From NCBI GenBank assembly GCA_026874595.1, contig CM049309.1:94760723-94824722 (forward strand): a stretch of 64,000 nt of DNA, given 5' to 3'. The stretch's first letter is position 1. Every line of letters starts with the position of its first letter. The stretch is from Sipunculus nudus. Its lineage: Eukaryota > Annelida > Sipuncula > Golfingiida > Sipunculidae. The notes below the pieces were generated by a model. It had not been told where the DNA came from. It saw only the letters and a list, made by a program, of their open reading frames with translations, and searched no databases. Below are positions 34,984 through 46,059 of this stretch, piece after piece. The position numbers and the translations under genes were made by a program.

Positions 34984-35440
34984 GAATGAAATAGTCTGTA
35001 ATATACCTGATAATGTGTATGTGGAGTGAAACTGTCTGTTATATAAGTTACTGATAATGTGCAAGTGGAGGTGAAATTGTCTGTTATATAAGTTACTGAT
35101 AATGTGCAAGAGGAGGTGAAATAGTCTGTTATATAAGTTACTGATAATGTGCAAGTGGAGGTGAAATAGTCTGTTATATAAGTTACTGTTAATGTGCAAG
35201 TGGAGGTGAAATTGTCTGTTATATAAGTTACTGATAATGTGCAAGTGGAGGTGAAATTGTCTGTTATATAAGTTACTGATAATGTGCAAGTGGAGGTGAA
35301 ATAGTCTGTTATATAAGTTACTGATAATGTGCAAGTGGAGGTGAAACAGTCTGTTATATAAGTTACTGATAATGTGCAAGTGGAGGTGAAACAGTCTGTT
35401 TTATAAGTTACTGATAATGTGCATGTGGAGGTGAAATATT
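34984..35440. repeat. 45-bp tandem repeat array, about 10 copies
   Basis: The unit is GTGAAATAGTCTGTTATATA then AGTTACTGATAATGTGCAAG and TGGAG. Starts at 35071 and 35116 fix the period at 45 bp. As 45 is a multiple of three, the minus strand carries a 146-codon frame (34939-35379) with a perfect 15-residue peptide repeat, HIISNLYNRLFHLHL. There is no conserved flanking domain and no signal peptide, so I read it as a non-coding minisatellite, though it is the array most compatible with a repeat protein. Confidence 0.94.
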
Positions 35441-36115
35441 TAACAGAAAATTCTCAAGATGAAAATTCATCAGAGACTAACAATGTTGCTGAAAGGCTAA
35501 TCACTGGTACATGTATTTGTAGTTTGCTGCCATTTATAGCTCATATGAAAATTTCCTTACTGCTAAACACATGATGATATCTCAATTCTATGTAATATCT
35601 ATCTTTTTTATGATCTTGCCTCGAGTAATGTCTGGTTGCCATGGCAATACACAGTAAGATTCTATCATTTTCCTAAAGAGAACAAGAAACATGCTGTCTG
35701 GATTTCTGCCAAACTGGAATATGAGAAATACAACAGGGTTCAAGCTCTGACACTCATTTTTCATTGTTTTCTTAAAATGAAACTTGTTCCTAAAGTAATA
35801 CTTTGTAAGGATTTTATATCTGAAATAAGAAATGCAAAATATCTTGTATTAATTGAGCTACAACAAATTTTACTCACTCACACAAGGCATGTTCTACATA
35901 CTAAAATTCACACAGTAACTTCAAATGACTGCATTTTTGAAGGTCTCAAAAATAGAGAAAAAATGCATAAAAATTCTGAAAAATGAGGTGGCGCCAACAG
36001 TCTTCAGGAACTGATGAAACACTCCATGATGAATATGCATGCAAAGAATCATGATGGTCAATGCATAAGATGTTCACATACTGGAGCTTTTGTATCAAAT
36101 TTTTTATTATTCTTT
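35441..36115. other. Unique AT-rich DNA
   Basis: A 116-codon frame on the plus strand (35636-35986, containing KENKKHAVWISAKLEYEKYN) has no family I recognise and no splice or promoter context. It is the longest non-repeat frame in the window but is within the chance range for this composition. Confidence 0.4.
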
Positions 36116-36310
36116 GGGGGGGGGGGGGGGTACTTCTGAGCCCCATAGCTCTGAGGATATGGGAAACAGTGACCTAATTTCAGGTTTCCAAGGAGATTTT
36201 TCATGGACCTCTCTTCATGTCAAGTGAGATGATTCCTGGTCCAGCTAGTACGATTTGTGCCTTGTAAATGGACAGATGAACAGACAGACAGATTGACCGA
36301 CAAGTATGCC
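36116..36310 (+). mobile_element. Degenerate tail of a GGACGGAC-type dispersed element
   Basis: After a G15 run (36116-36130), the words GTGACCTAATTTCAGGTTTCCAAGGAGAT lead to GGACAGATGAACAGACAGACAG. The same order of words, GACCTAATTTCAAGTTTCCA then GGACAGACAGCAG, occurs at about 41270-41410, so these are two diverged copies of one family in the same orientation. No terminal hairpin is retained here. Confidence 0.55.
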
Positions 36311-37375
36311 ATTACTCTGTCATTTTTACTGGCATGTACATACACTGAGAACAAGTGGCTCCCCCTGTCAAGAGTTAATACCCTATGTAAATTTCAGATA
36401 TGTCCAGTTACAGACCAGGCCACACCACCAAGCTTCACAAATGATCAGCTGTAGTATGTCACAAAGCTGTCAACCTAAACTTCACCTGACAAATACACCT
36501 CTTCCCTTTCAGATATGTTCAAGACTATTTATGCTTTAAAAAAGCTTGTGGACCTGTTGATCAAACTGGGTTTAGCTGAGAATTGCTATCAGTCTTTTTG
36601 CTACATGTTGGTGTCATGAAAACACAACAATTCATGATGGTCTGGAGGTTTTTCACTTCATTAAATACAGATCAAGGTTGATAAGATAGCTTCCCAAAAA
36701 ATAAAAGCTCTAAAAAAGAACACTGAAAAAGAAAGCTACAATAGGGAAATACAGTCATATGAAAGAAATTAATACTGTTAAATTACATGAGTGTCTGATG
36801 AGTGTATATAACTGTATAACTATTAACAAATATACATATATATATATATACTTTATGTATTATCCAGCATAGAAGTTACAACCAGAAACCTTGTATTTAT
36901 TATTAAATCTGTCTATTACTGTAATACAAAATACTGACAAGGTCCTGTTTGGTTCAATGGATATATCTGAATCCTGGAACCAGTGACATAATAACTGTCA
37001 CCCCTCTTGGACTTTTCAGTCACTTTCTACATCAATATCAGTTAGATCTAAGATGCAGACCGTGACATAATAACTGTTATGTATCTCTTTCAAATGCACA
37101 TATTAATTATTAAATAAACCACAATATCATTAACTCTGAATGCTTGATTAAAACACCACCAATTTTGAAGCAGCAAAAATTAGAGGTTACTTGAGCAGGG
37201 AGTTTGATAGTGTGGACCAGGTGGTGGCTTACTGAGTGAAGTTGGATTACTCATGCATGATTGCATACTTGTGATGTACATGTATTTAGGTACTTTATAA
37301 TGTTTGCCTCTCCAGGCATGAGCCCATTCTGTGTGCTGGGACAGGAAGTGACCCACGGTGATCAACACACATTAC
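36311..37375. other. Unique AT-rich DNA with a small (TA)n tract
   Basis: (TA)n occupies about 36832-36850. No gene recognised. Its right end flanks the candidate exon described next. Confidence 0.45.
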
Positions 37376-37483
37376 ACAGATTAGTGTATTATCATGCATC
37401 CCATTGCCCTCAATAGGTACAGGTTCATCACTCTGTCGTTTCTTCTTGGGCACTGGAGGGCCTGGGATGACCTCTCGTGCCTC
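37376..37483 (-). other. Candidate exon, minus strand (unidentified)
   Basis: Minus-strand reading gives EAREVIPGPPVPKKKRQS, then DEPVPIEGNGMHDNT, with a GTAATG donor-like site after TGT at 37376 and a ...ACATAAG upstream border. The frame stays open about 30 codons past the donor to a TAA. A basic KKKR run beside proline- and acid-rich segments in balanced codons, inside AT-rich DNA, is unlike the chance frames around it. The acceptor lacks a good pyrimidine tract and no family is recognised, so this is a candidate only. Confidence 0.3.
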
Positions 37484-38414
37484 TTATGTCAGTGAACGTT
37501 TGCCCCATTTTGTCAGGGATTAATATGTATACAATAACATCCGGTCTTGTAGGTGCTTTATCTCTAGGTTTATCCAGGCACCTGTGACTGCAGGTAAACC
37601 AATGACACTCCTGTAACTATAAAATCCCTGTCCAGGGTAATGACGGCCTCCTTATATCACTGATATCAATGATTCATTTTCCCTGAATAATTATATGCCT
37701 CTTCTTCATATGTGATTTTATTGTCATTACATGACATGGAATACAGAAGCAGGTCACCTGAAGATATAATTTCTTTTTTTTTTATAATAATCACTTTTCA
37801 CAAACCTGATTACAAATTCCTATGACTTATATGCACTTTCTTCATACCTTTTCCTGGCATTTTTTAACACTCTCTATATTAAATGCAAAATGATCATACA
37901 ATATAATAATAATTTAACTGTGAGAACATTTTTAGCAAGCAGGTGTGGAATAAACCATCAGACAAAATCAGTTCTTAAGGCATCTCTTAAGGTGCTAATT
38001 TATATAAGTTTGAACAGAGGAATACTAATTAAAGATATAACAGTAAGTGTTATACATGATGAAGATACTGGTTTGCAGATGGTTCAGGTTTTGTCCTAAT
38101 TCACATTAAGTGTTGCTTTTTTATTGTCCGTCAATTACAAAATGTCATTTACTCTACAATGTCATAAGATAATCCTCACTGCGACAAGTTGTTCATGTAG
38201 CCGTAAGGGCACAGACAGATAAAAGATATTGAACTTTGTGAGCCTAAAATGATGAGAGTAGTGTGTAGACCTCCTGCGGGGATGTGGCCAGACAAAATAC
38301 CCATCAGGCAATTAACCATTAAAACATAACTCAGCAGGGGTTTTGACATAAACAATTATAATGGTATGTTTAATCACATGAACAGGTCATCCTAACCTGT
38401 CACACACCAAAAGC
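37484..38414. other. Unique AT-rich DNA
   Basis: A 69-codon frame at 37890-38099 + has no recognisable domain. No repeats. Confidence 0.45.
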
Positions 38415-40143
38415 AGGTGACCTAAATCATCTTTAAATGTCACTCACATGGCAGTCTGACCTAAATCACCTGTATCTGTCACTCACAGGGCAGTCTGACC
38501 TAAATCACCTGTAACTGTCACTCACAGGGCAGTCTGACCTAAATCACCTGTAACTGTCACTCACATGGCAGTCTGACCAAAATCACCTGTAACTGTCACT
38601 CACGGGGCAGTCTGTCACTCACGGGGCAGTCTAACCTGTAACTGTCACTCACACGGCAGTCTGACCTAAATCACCTGTTACTGTCACTCACATGGCAGTC
38701 TGACCTAAATCACCTGTAACTGTCACTCACATGGCAGTCTGACCTAAATCACCTGTAACTGTATTCACAGGGCAGTCTGACCTAAATCACCTGTAACTGT
38801 CACTCACAGGGCAGTCTGACCTAAATCACCTGTAACTGTCACTCCCAGGGCAGTCTGACCTAAATCACCTGTAACTGTCACTCACATGGCAGTCTGACCT
38901 AAATCACCTGTAACTGTCACTCACAGGGCAGTCTGACCTAAATCACCTGTAACTGTCACTCACAGGGCAGTCTGACCTAAATCACCTGTAACTGTCACTC
39001 ACAGGGCAGTCTGACCTAAATCACCTGTAACTGTCACTCACAGGGCAGTCTGACCTAAATCACCTGTATCTGTCACTCACAGGGCAGTCTGACCTAAATC
39101 ACCTGTAACTGTCACTCACATGGCAGTCTGACCTAAATCACCTGTAACTGTCACTCACATGGCAGTCTGACCTAAATCACCTGTAACTGTACTCACAGGG
39201 CAGTCTGACCTAAATCACCTGTAACTGTCACTCCCAGGGCAGTCTGACCTAAATCACCTGTAACTGTCACTCCCAGGGCAGTCTGACCTAAATCACCTGT
39301 AACTGTCACTCACATGGCAGTCTGACCTAAATCACCTGTAACTGTCACTCACAGGGCAGTCTGACCTAAATCACCTGTATCTGTCACTCACAGGGCAGTC
39401 TGACCTAAATCACCTGTAACTGTCACTCACAGGGCAGTCTGACCTAAATCACCTGTAACTGTCACTCACAGGGCAGTCTGACCTAAATCACCTGTATCTG
39501 TCACTCACAGGGCAGTCTGACCTAAATCACCTGTAACTGTCACTCACGGGGCAGTCTGACCTAAATCACCTGTAACTGTCACTAACAGGGCAGTCTGACC
39601 TAAATCACCTGTAACTGTCACTCATGGGGCAGTCTGACCTAAATCACCTGTAACTGTCACTCACATGGCAGTCTGACCTAAATCACCTGTAACTGTCACT
39701 AACAGGGCAGTCTGACCTAAATCACCTGTAACTGTCACTCACGGGGCAGTCTGACCTAAATCACCTGTAACTGTCACTCACGGGGCAGTCTGACCTAAAT
39801 CACCTGTAACTGTCACTCATAGGGCAGTCTGACCTAAATCACCTGTAACTGTCACTCACATGGCAGTCTGACCTAAATCACCTGTAACCGTCACTCACAT
39901 GGCAGTCTGACCTAAATCACCTGTAACTGTCACTCACATGGCAGTCTGACCTAAACCACCTGTTACTGTCACTCACATGGCAGTCTGACCTAAATCACCT
40001 GTAACCGTCACTCACATGGCAGTCTGACCTAAATCACCTGTAACTGTCACTCACATGGCAGTCTGACCTAAATCATCTGTAACTGTCACTCACATGGCAG
40101 TCTGAACTTAATCATCAGTAACTGTCACTCACATGGCAGTCTG
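38415..40143. repeat. 39-bp tandem repeat array, about 44 copies
   Basis: The unit is CTGACCTAAATCACCTGTAA then CTGTCACTCACAGGGCAGT. Copies differ mainly at CACAGGG/CACATGG/CACGGGG/CCCAGGG and TAACTG/TATCTG. An irregular fused unit lies at about 38600-38635. Although 39 is a multiple of three, stops in the unit prevent any long frame, so this array is clearly non-coding. Confidence 0.97.
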
Positions 40144-41140
40144 TTAAAATATGTATAACTGTTCAACATGATCTGCCCCAGATTATGTTAGGCCTATATA
40201 TTAAAGTGAACAGATAACAGCCATTAGTAAATCAGCTCATCCCTGCCAGGAGAGCTATCATTTTATGTGATGCTTAGAGTTCCTCTGATAAGATCACGAT
40301 TACCTGAGTGGACGATTTCCTGTCCTACTGGCTCTTGATCAGATAGGTAATTAATCAATTAATATGGGGCAAATTAACACAATACAGGTCAGATTGAGCC
40401 AATGTGCTTATCTAAGTTATCAGCTCATCTCACCAGAGATAAAATCAGGGCTTATACAACCAACCTCACACACTGCAGTGTTTCATTCACAGCTTGACAG
40501 GCTGATTAAAATTTTTCCCATTCAGTTTAGTGTGAAATCTAATAACCAGTAGCTTTGGCACTGGTCTGTCAAGGTGATAATTCATTAAATGTACCCAGAA
40601 AAGATGTTGACATCTAACTATCATATACTGTGTGTGTGGGGGGGGGATGGAAACTAAATGAAATTACTCTGAATGATGTTATCATGTGTGTTCCCAAGTG
40701 TTTCCTCTTGTCAGTTTGTTAGTTCGTGTGCACTTTTGTGTCTGTGGTTCTTTGACTGCTGGCATGCCTGTATCTCTGATTCAGTAATACTTGTTCAGCA
40801 CACAATGAAATAACTCATCAAAGGACCAGTTAACAGCCTGGTGAATGTCAACCAGGGACCATGGGTCACCACACTCACCTCAAGTTGTTTATAAGGATAA
40901 TTTTATGAAATAATACAATAGGAGATATGGTTTCTTTTGGAATTATAGTGGTTTACCTCAAGCTTTTTAAAGAAGTTGGTTCCTGTTACATTTATCTTTG
41001 GACTCAAAATCAAGAGGGTTCATCTGTTTGTTACCCTTTATTAGTAGGTAAGTTGCATGTGAAAGATGGAAGGTTTGAGATGAGAAGTTTGGTTGTAAAT
41101 GCATTAGTAGCTTTCAAAGTGGGTCCTGTGACCTTGACCT
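40144..41140. other. Unique AT-rich DNA
   Basis: A short G run lies at about 40640. Frames at 40364 and 40927 have no recognisable domain. No other structure is visible. Confidence 0.45.
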
Positions 41141-41425
41141 ATAGGTAGATGAACCGCATGTGACAAATCGAAAGTTTGGGATGAAATGTTTAGCTTTGAG
41201 AAGTATTACTGGGGTATGAAAACATGCTCTGAGAATGATAAAATAACTCTGTGAATATAGGTCTTAGTGACCTAATTTCAAGTTTCCAAGGAGATGTTTC
41301 AAGGACCCCCTTCCCCCCTGTATATTAAGAAAGAACATTCTATATCCAACAGTTACAATTTTTGCCATGTTAACAGACGACCAGATGGCTGGACAGACAG
41401 CAGACAAAGGTCAGCCAAGCTAAAT
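41141..41425 (+). mobile_element. Degenerate GGACAGAC-tailed dispersed element
   Basis: The order ..GGTCTTAGTGACCTAATTTCAAGTTTCC..AGGAGATGTTTC..AGACGACCAGATGGCTGGACAGACAGCAGAC.. and AGCCAAGCTAAATAAAAG matches the 36116-36310 copy and the general plan of family A. The tail is mutated and the final hairpin is lost. Confidence 0.55.
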
Positions 41426-42589
41426 AAAAGGTAACAAAGATGTACCTGGACTGGAATACACACACTTGTGGAATGCTGTTGTGAAGCATATATATATATA
41501 TATAGTCCCTAAGCCAACCATGCAAACTGCTATTTAACTTCTACCAGTTTCCCCAAGCAGACGGGGCACAAAATATCACAGCCATCCACCTGTTGTAAGC
41601 CTATGGGGGTATTTCAATCATTATTGTGCACGATCTGTATTTCATGAACTAAAACTGCTTAAAAAGCAGCATATAAAATACAATCAGAATCATTCAGGCA
41701 TCCACCACCAGATAATAAATGACTACCATCCTGGCAAGACTTGTGAGCTAATTAAACAGCAATCACTAAAACATATCTATATAATGCTGAGAATGCAAAA
41801 TAACAAAATGACAAAACCTTATGTTATTAATTCAGAAATACCATGAAAAACTGGTTTTAATCTCCAGTATTCCAATGTTCAGAGGAGGTGGGTCATGGTA
41901 ATTGCAAGACTTGCTGGCAGAACACTTTAAACATCACCAACATGTAAAGCTGAGCAGCTGTCAGGAGGAAGAAGGATAGTAGGGATGTGTAAACTTACAC
42001 AGCAATTCCTGCAGACTGTATTTGTTTTAGTAGCTATTCTTATTACACAGTTTTTAGACACTGACACCAGCAGCACCAAGACTCAAGAGAAGGGCATTCG
42101 ATCAGCCCAACAGGAGCAAGAATATAATGGCTGATAACCTGTCATAATTATGTGCCATTACTGAAACCAGTTTAATTTAACATTAAGTCAGACCAGTATC
42201 AGTGAGCCCACCTGTCCCCTCACAACAATTAAGATTTTATTTAGGAATCTGAGATCAGATGGACCAAAATAAAGGAGCACTAGTCTCATTTTCTCCATTT
42301 ATATTCATTTTCTCACCATTTATATTCCACTGTAAAATGGTTCTTATTGTCATCTATTTCCTACTTCATCTTTATCACTGTTAATGACCAGAATAAGTCT
42401 TTGGCCTGTTAGTGGCACTGTCTGTAGAATGAGGATGTAGGTATCCACATGATCAGAATGATATAACTCAGCCTTCTTGGTTCAATGTTAAACACCCTGG
42501 ATTAAAAATAATGATGAAATCCTGTCTGTGAGAAATTAGAGCCAGTCTCTGAGGCACTAAAAGAACTTAGAGAATCAGCAGGGTATACA
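41426..42589. other. Unique AT-rich DNA with a short (AT)n tract
   Basis: (AT)n lies at about 41488-41504. TTATATTCATTTTCTC-like words are duplicated at about 42300. No gene recognised. Confidence 0.45.
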
Positions 42590-43007
42590 CAGACCACTAT
42601 TAACATTCAACAATCTGAGGGGCCAACAGACCACTATTAACATTCAACAATCTGAGGGGCCAACAGACCACTATTAACATTCATCAATCTGAGTGACAAA
42701 CAGACCACTATTAACATTCAACAATCTGAGGGGCCAACAGACCACTTTTAACATTCAACAATCTGAGGGGCCAACAGACCACTATTAACATTCAACAATC
42801 TGAGGGGCCAACAGACCACTATTAACATTCAACAATCTGAGGGGCCAACAGACCACAATTTACATTCAACAATCTAAGGGGCCAACAGACCACTATTAAC
42901 ATTCATCAATCTAAGGGGCCAACAGACCACTATTAACATTCAACAATCTAAGGGGCCGACAGACCACTATTAACATTCAACAATCTGACTGATTAACAGA
43001 CCACCAT
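42590..43007. repeat. 37-bp tandem repeat array, about 11 copies
   Basis: The unit is CAGACCACTATTAACATTCA then ACAATCTGAGGGGCCAA, 37 bp. It has the same period as the array at 17847 but is unrelated in sequence. Later copies carry CTAAGGGGCC. No coding signal. Confidence 0.95.
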
Positions 43008-43328
43008 AAGCTGCTCATTATTTCAATATCCAAATCATAAAATTAATGTGACATTTTGATATGAAATCACAAATTAAAACATGCTGAAATTATGGAAAGC
43101 AATTCAATTATTTACGAACAGCTTTCTGCAAAGTCAACAAGAAAACATATCACAGCAATTCTTAATCATATTAATGAAATAATATTCTAACCATCCAATT
43201 CCCATTGTGTTAAGATAATTTGCCTGTTCAATGATATTTTATGTAAACAATACAGACACAGATTAAAAGCAGGTTATATATTTGTCTACTGCTGACCTGT
43301 GATTAATGGATGCAGCTTCTGTTATGGA
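43008..43328. other. Unique AT-rich DNA
   Basis: No gene or repeat is seen. Confidence 0.45.
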
Positions 43329-43571
43329 TCACACCATTCTGGCTACTCCCAGTGCCACTGGAATAAAAGGATAGTGGTTGCCAGAAAGATGGGCTGTGTT
43401 CTCTGCACATGAGCCAGCTAGCACAACTTGCAGCTGCAAGATGAGAGTTCCTGGGGCATCAAGCCTCAGAGTGATCTGGCAGTTGGTTTGTACGCTGGTG
43501 AAACCACAAGCTACTCTTGTGGGCTGCATTTTTTGCCATTCCATCCCCCAAGTAGCCCCATCATGCTGCAC
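43329..43571 (-). other. Candidate coding island, minus strand (unidentified)
   Basis: An 80-codon minus-strand frame includes MEWQKMQPTRVACGFTSV and DAPGTLILQLQVVLAG. It sits in a stretch of near-balanced GC within AT-rich surroundings, after an acceptor-like TTAGTTTTAGTGCAG at its upstream edge. The plus strand is also open (98 codons at 43378-43674), which weakens the case. No domain recognised. Confidence 0.2.
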
Positions 43572-44620
43572 TAAAACTAATGGTGTATATTATCTGCCAG
43601 TGTCTTGGATTTTGTTTAGGTTAACCCCAGCAGAGCCACAGCTGGCCTCCAGATTTAAGCCTGTTGATAAGTAGGAAGTGTTGTTTTATATGTGACGCCT
43701 AGCTGTTAATGTGATAGTACTAACAACTTTTTATTGCTTTTAGCATGTTGTTCCTCAGAGATATACTACTGTATGGAATCTGACAGTATCAGATGCATCT
43801 TCCCTGACTAAACATAAATTAGAAATGAACAAAAAATATCTACAAACTCAGCATTTACTAGAACAATGTCTACATAACTCACTTTAAAGGCATTCAATAG
43901 ACCTTTTTCATGAGCATGCACACTGCCAGAGTTTGCACATTCAGTCGTGTGTAGGGTTGGGGTCATCTGACCCCGGGGCTGAACAGAAGTGTACAGATCT
44001 TGTTCATTTGATTTTAAGTCTTGAGTGTTCAGGTGAACATGAGGTATACCCCAGTGACACAGCATTGTATACTTTTGTTAATCATATTGGTTTACTGATT
44101 TTGGTATTTTAATTTGTGAATATACCCTCACAGCACAAACACATTTTACAAACATTTTCAAGAAGTTGGACAGATGTTTCACAGACCATTTAAAATTCAG
44201 AAATATTTAAAAAATTTCATAGATTAAATGTCAGACATTTTTAAAAAGTGACAAATTCTTTTAAATTTTTAACATAGAGTTCAAAAATATTAATAAATGA
44301 TATATGATAATAGTATTTAGCTTTTAATTATACTCACAACTTTGTCAAAATAATGTTTGTATGAGAAAAATATTTTGATTACATTCAAAGAATATTATAA
44401 AATTGTTTTTATAGGAAATTTTTAAAATGTTACACTTGTAAGCAATTTAAAAAATAACATATTTTCTGACAAATTATAACAGGATAAGGGAACATTTCTA
44501 TTAGAAAAGTGTTGAAAACATTTTTTACGACCATGTTTTTTCAAATTTTAAGAACATTCTCAAAACTGTATTGTGCTATTATAACTGGGTATATATAGGA
44601 CATTCATATTCCATGAATAA
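43572..44620. other. Unique, strongly AT-rich DNA
   Basis: The stretch 44080-44600 is dominated by A/T words with no open frame. The minus-strand frame at 43808-44065 is unrecognised. Confidence 0.45.
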
Positions 44621-45290
44621 CTAGATGTGTCGGAACGACACGAATGCCCCGCCCTGGGCAAATTAGAAACATTTGTAAAATTTTGAAAAATTTTTTAAGT
44701 TCAGGAGGTGTCGTATGGTCAAAAGTAGGTCAACAAGGGCAAAATGCAAACTGGATCTGTAACGGGTCATTATGAAGCAACACACCAAAAATCAGGCCAA
44801 TATCTGCAGGCATTGCGAAAAAAAGTCTGTACATGTGTATTTGTCATGAAATTTCATATTTTTATGAAATTTTCTTTGTTCAGGAGCCGTAAAACGGTCA
44901 AAAGTAGGTCAACCAGGACGAAACGCGAACTCGATCTGTAATTGGTCTATATCTGCCCACACACCAAAAATCAGGGTGGTATCTGCAGGCATTGAGGAAA
45001 AAAGTCCCTATATGTGTATTTGTCATGAAATTTCTATTTTTCATGAAATTTTTTAAGTTTAGGAGCCGTAAAACGGTCAAAAGGAGGTCAACCGGGACGA
45101 AAAGTGAACTCGATCTGTAACTGGTCTATATCTGCCCACACACCAAAAATCAGGCCAATATCTGCAGGCATTGCGAAAAAAAAAACGTACAACTGTTTGA
45201 TTTCGGAACGACGGAATGATGGAAGGACGGAATGACGGACATGGGTAAAACTATATGCCCCGGCCACTTTGTGGCGGGGTCATTAAAAAA
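44621..45290 (+). mobile_element. Dispersed element with three ~180-bp subunits and GC-rich ends
   Basis: GGTCAAAAGTAGGTCAAC recurs at about 44717 and 44896, and GGTCAAAAGGAGGTCAAC at 45075, spacing 179-180 bp. Each is followed by CACACACCAAAAATCAG and ATCTGCAGGCATTG. The start (GAATGCCCCGCC at about 44643) and the end (GGCGGGGTCATT at about 45273) are imperfect inverted repeats. The 3' part has a GGAACGACGGAATGATGG tail and a GC-rich stem-loop (45257-45281). This matches the plan of the other tailed elements: subunits, GACGG tail, hairpin, then an A-run. No protein encoded. Confidence 0.75.
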
Positions 45291-46059
45291 CACTGGCAAA
45301 TATTAAATATACAACAGCAAAATTATTTTTTCTTAGATCAAATATCACAAAATTTATCTTAAGGAATGAGCATTGGAATTTTACACTTGGATTAAATGTC
45401 TGTTCATCCATGACTGTTTGTTTGCTTGTCTGTTTGCAATAACTACTGATTCATAAACTGTAGAATTTCAATTTGGGTGTAGATTCTAATAACTTAGAGG
45501 ATGAATTGCTGGTGGGATTTATATACCTTGGCAGGGGTAAGTACTTCACTAACTGTCATTCCCATTTTCCTATTCACCCCCTTCTGCATGTTTTACATTA
45601 GATATCACATAAATGGGACAAAAGTATCTTTTCAAGAAGGATATAAAGTGTTTAGAGGTACAAGAGTTGAAATATTAACTCGGCTATGGCTTGGAGTTTA
45701 TAGATAGGTTCACCTGCAGTGTAGGCACCAATGTAACTTCCTGATTCATTCATTTTCACTGCACCACAGAAACCAACTGCCTTTTATGAACTTTCACAGA
45801 AGTCTGCAGCCTTTTTATGACCTTTACGGCATGAAAGAAGTCGGTAGCCTTTTTGGACCTGTCTGTATTACTATACTATAGGCTGATGGCCTGGGAGCAC
45901 TGAATCCATTGAAGTTCTTATTGATAAGGGAAAACTAGAATGGGTCTTTTTATTGACACAGTAAACATTCCAACACCCGTCATCAACACACCCTAGACAC
46001 GCCCTGGGTCTTTACCCTCCTAGGCAATGGTATGGCTTCTGACAATATCAACCAAGTAA
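45291..46059. other. Unique DNA, no gene recognised
   Basis: A 68-codon frame at 45501-45707 + is unrecognised. No repeats. Confidence 0.45.

Noticed and set aside
35636-35986. 116-codon plus-strand ORF as a gene
   Set aside because: AT-rich, no domain, no promoter or splice context. Length is within chance for this composition, although it is the longest non-repeat frame.
36832-36850. (TA)n tract as a promoter element
   Set aside because: Simple microsatellite with no initiator or downstream coding sequence.
38415-40143. 39-bp array as a possible repeat protein (13 codons per unit)
   Set aside because: The unit contains stop codons that interrupt all frames, and no long ORF results.
43378-43674. 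98-codon plus-strand frame as the coding strand at this locus
   Set aside because: No splice-like borders in that orientation. The minus strand is marginally more plausible, and neither has a recognised domain.
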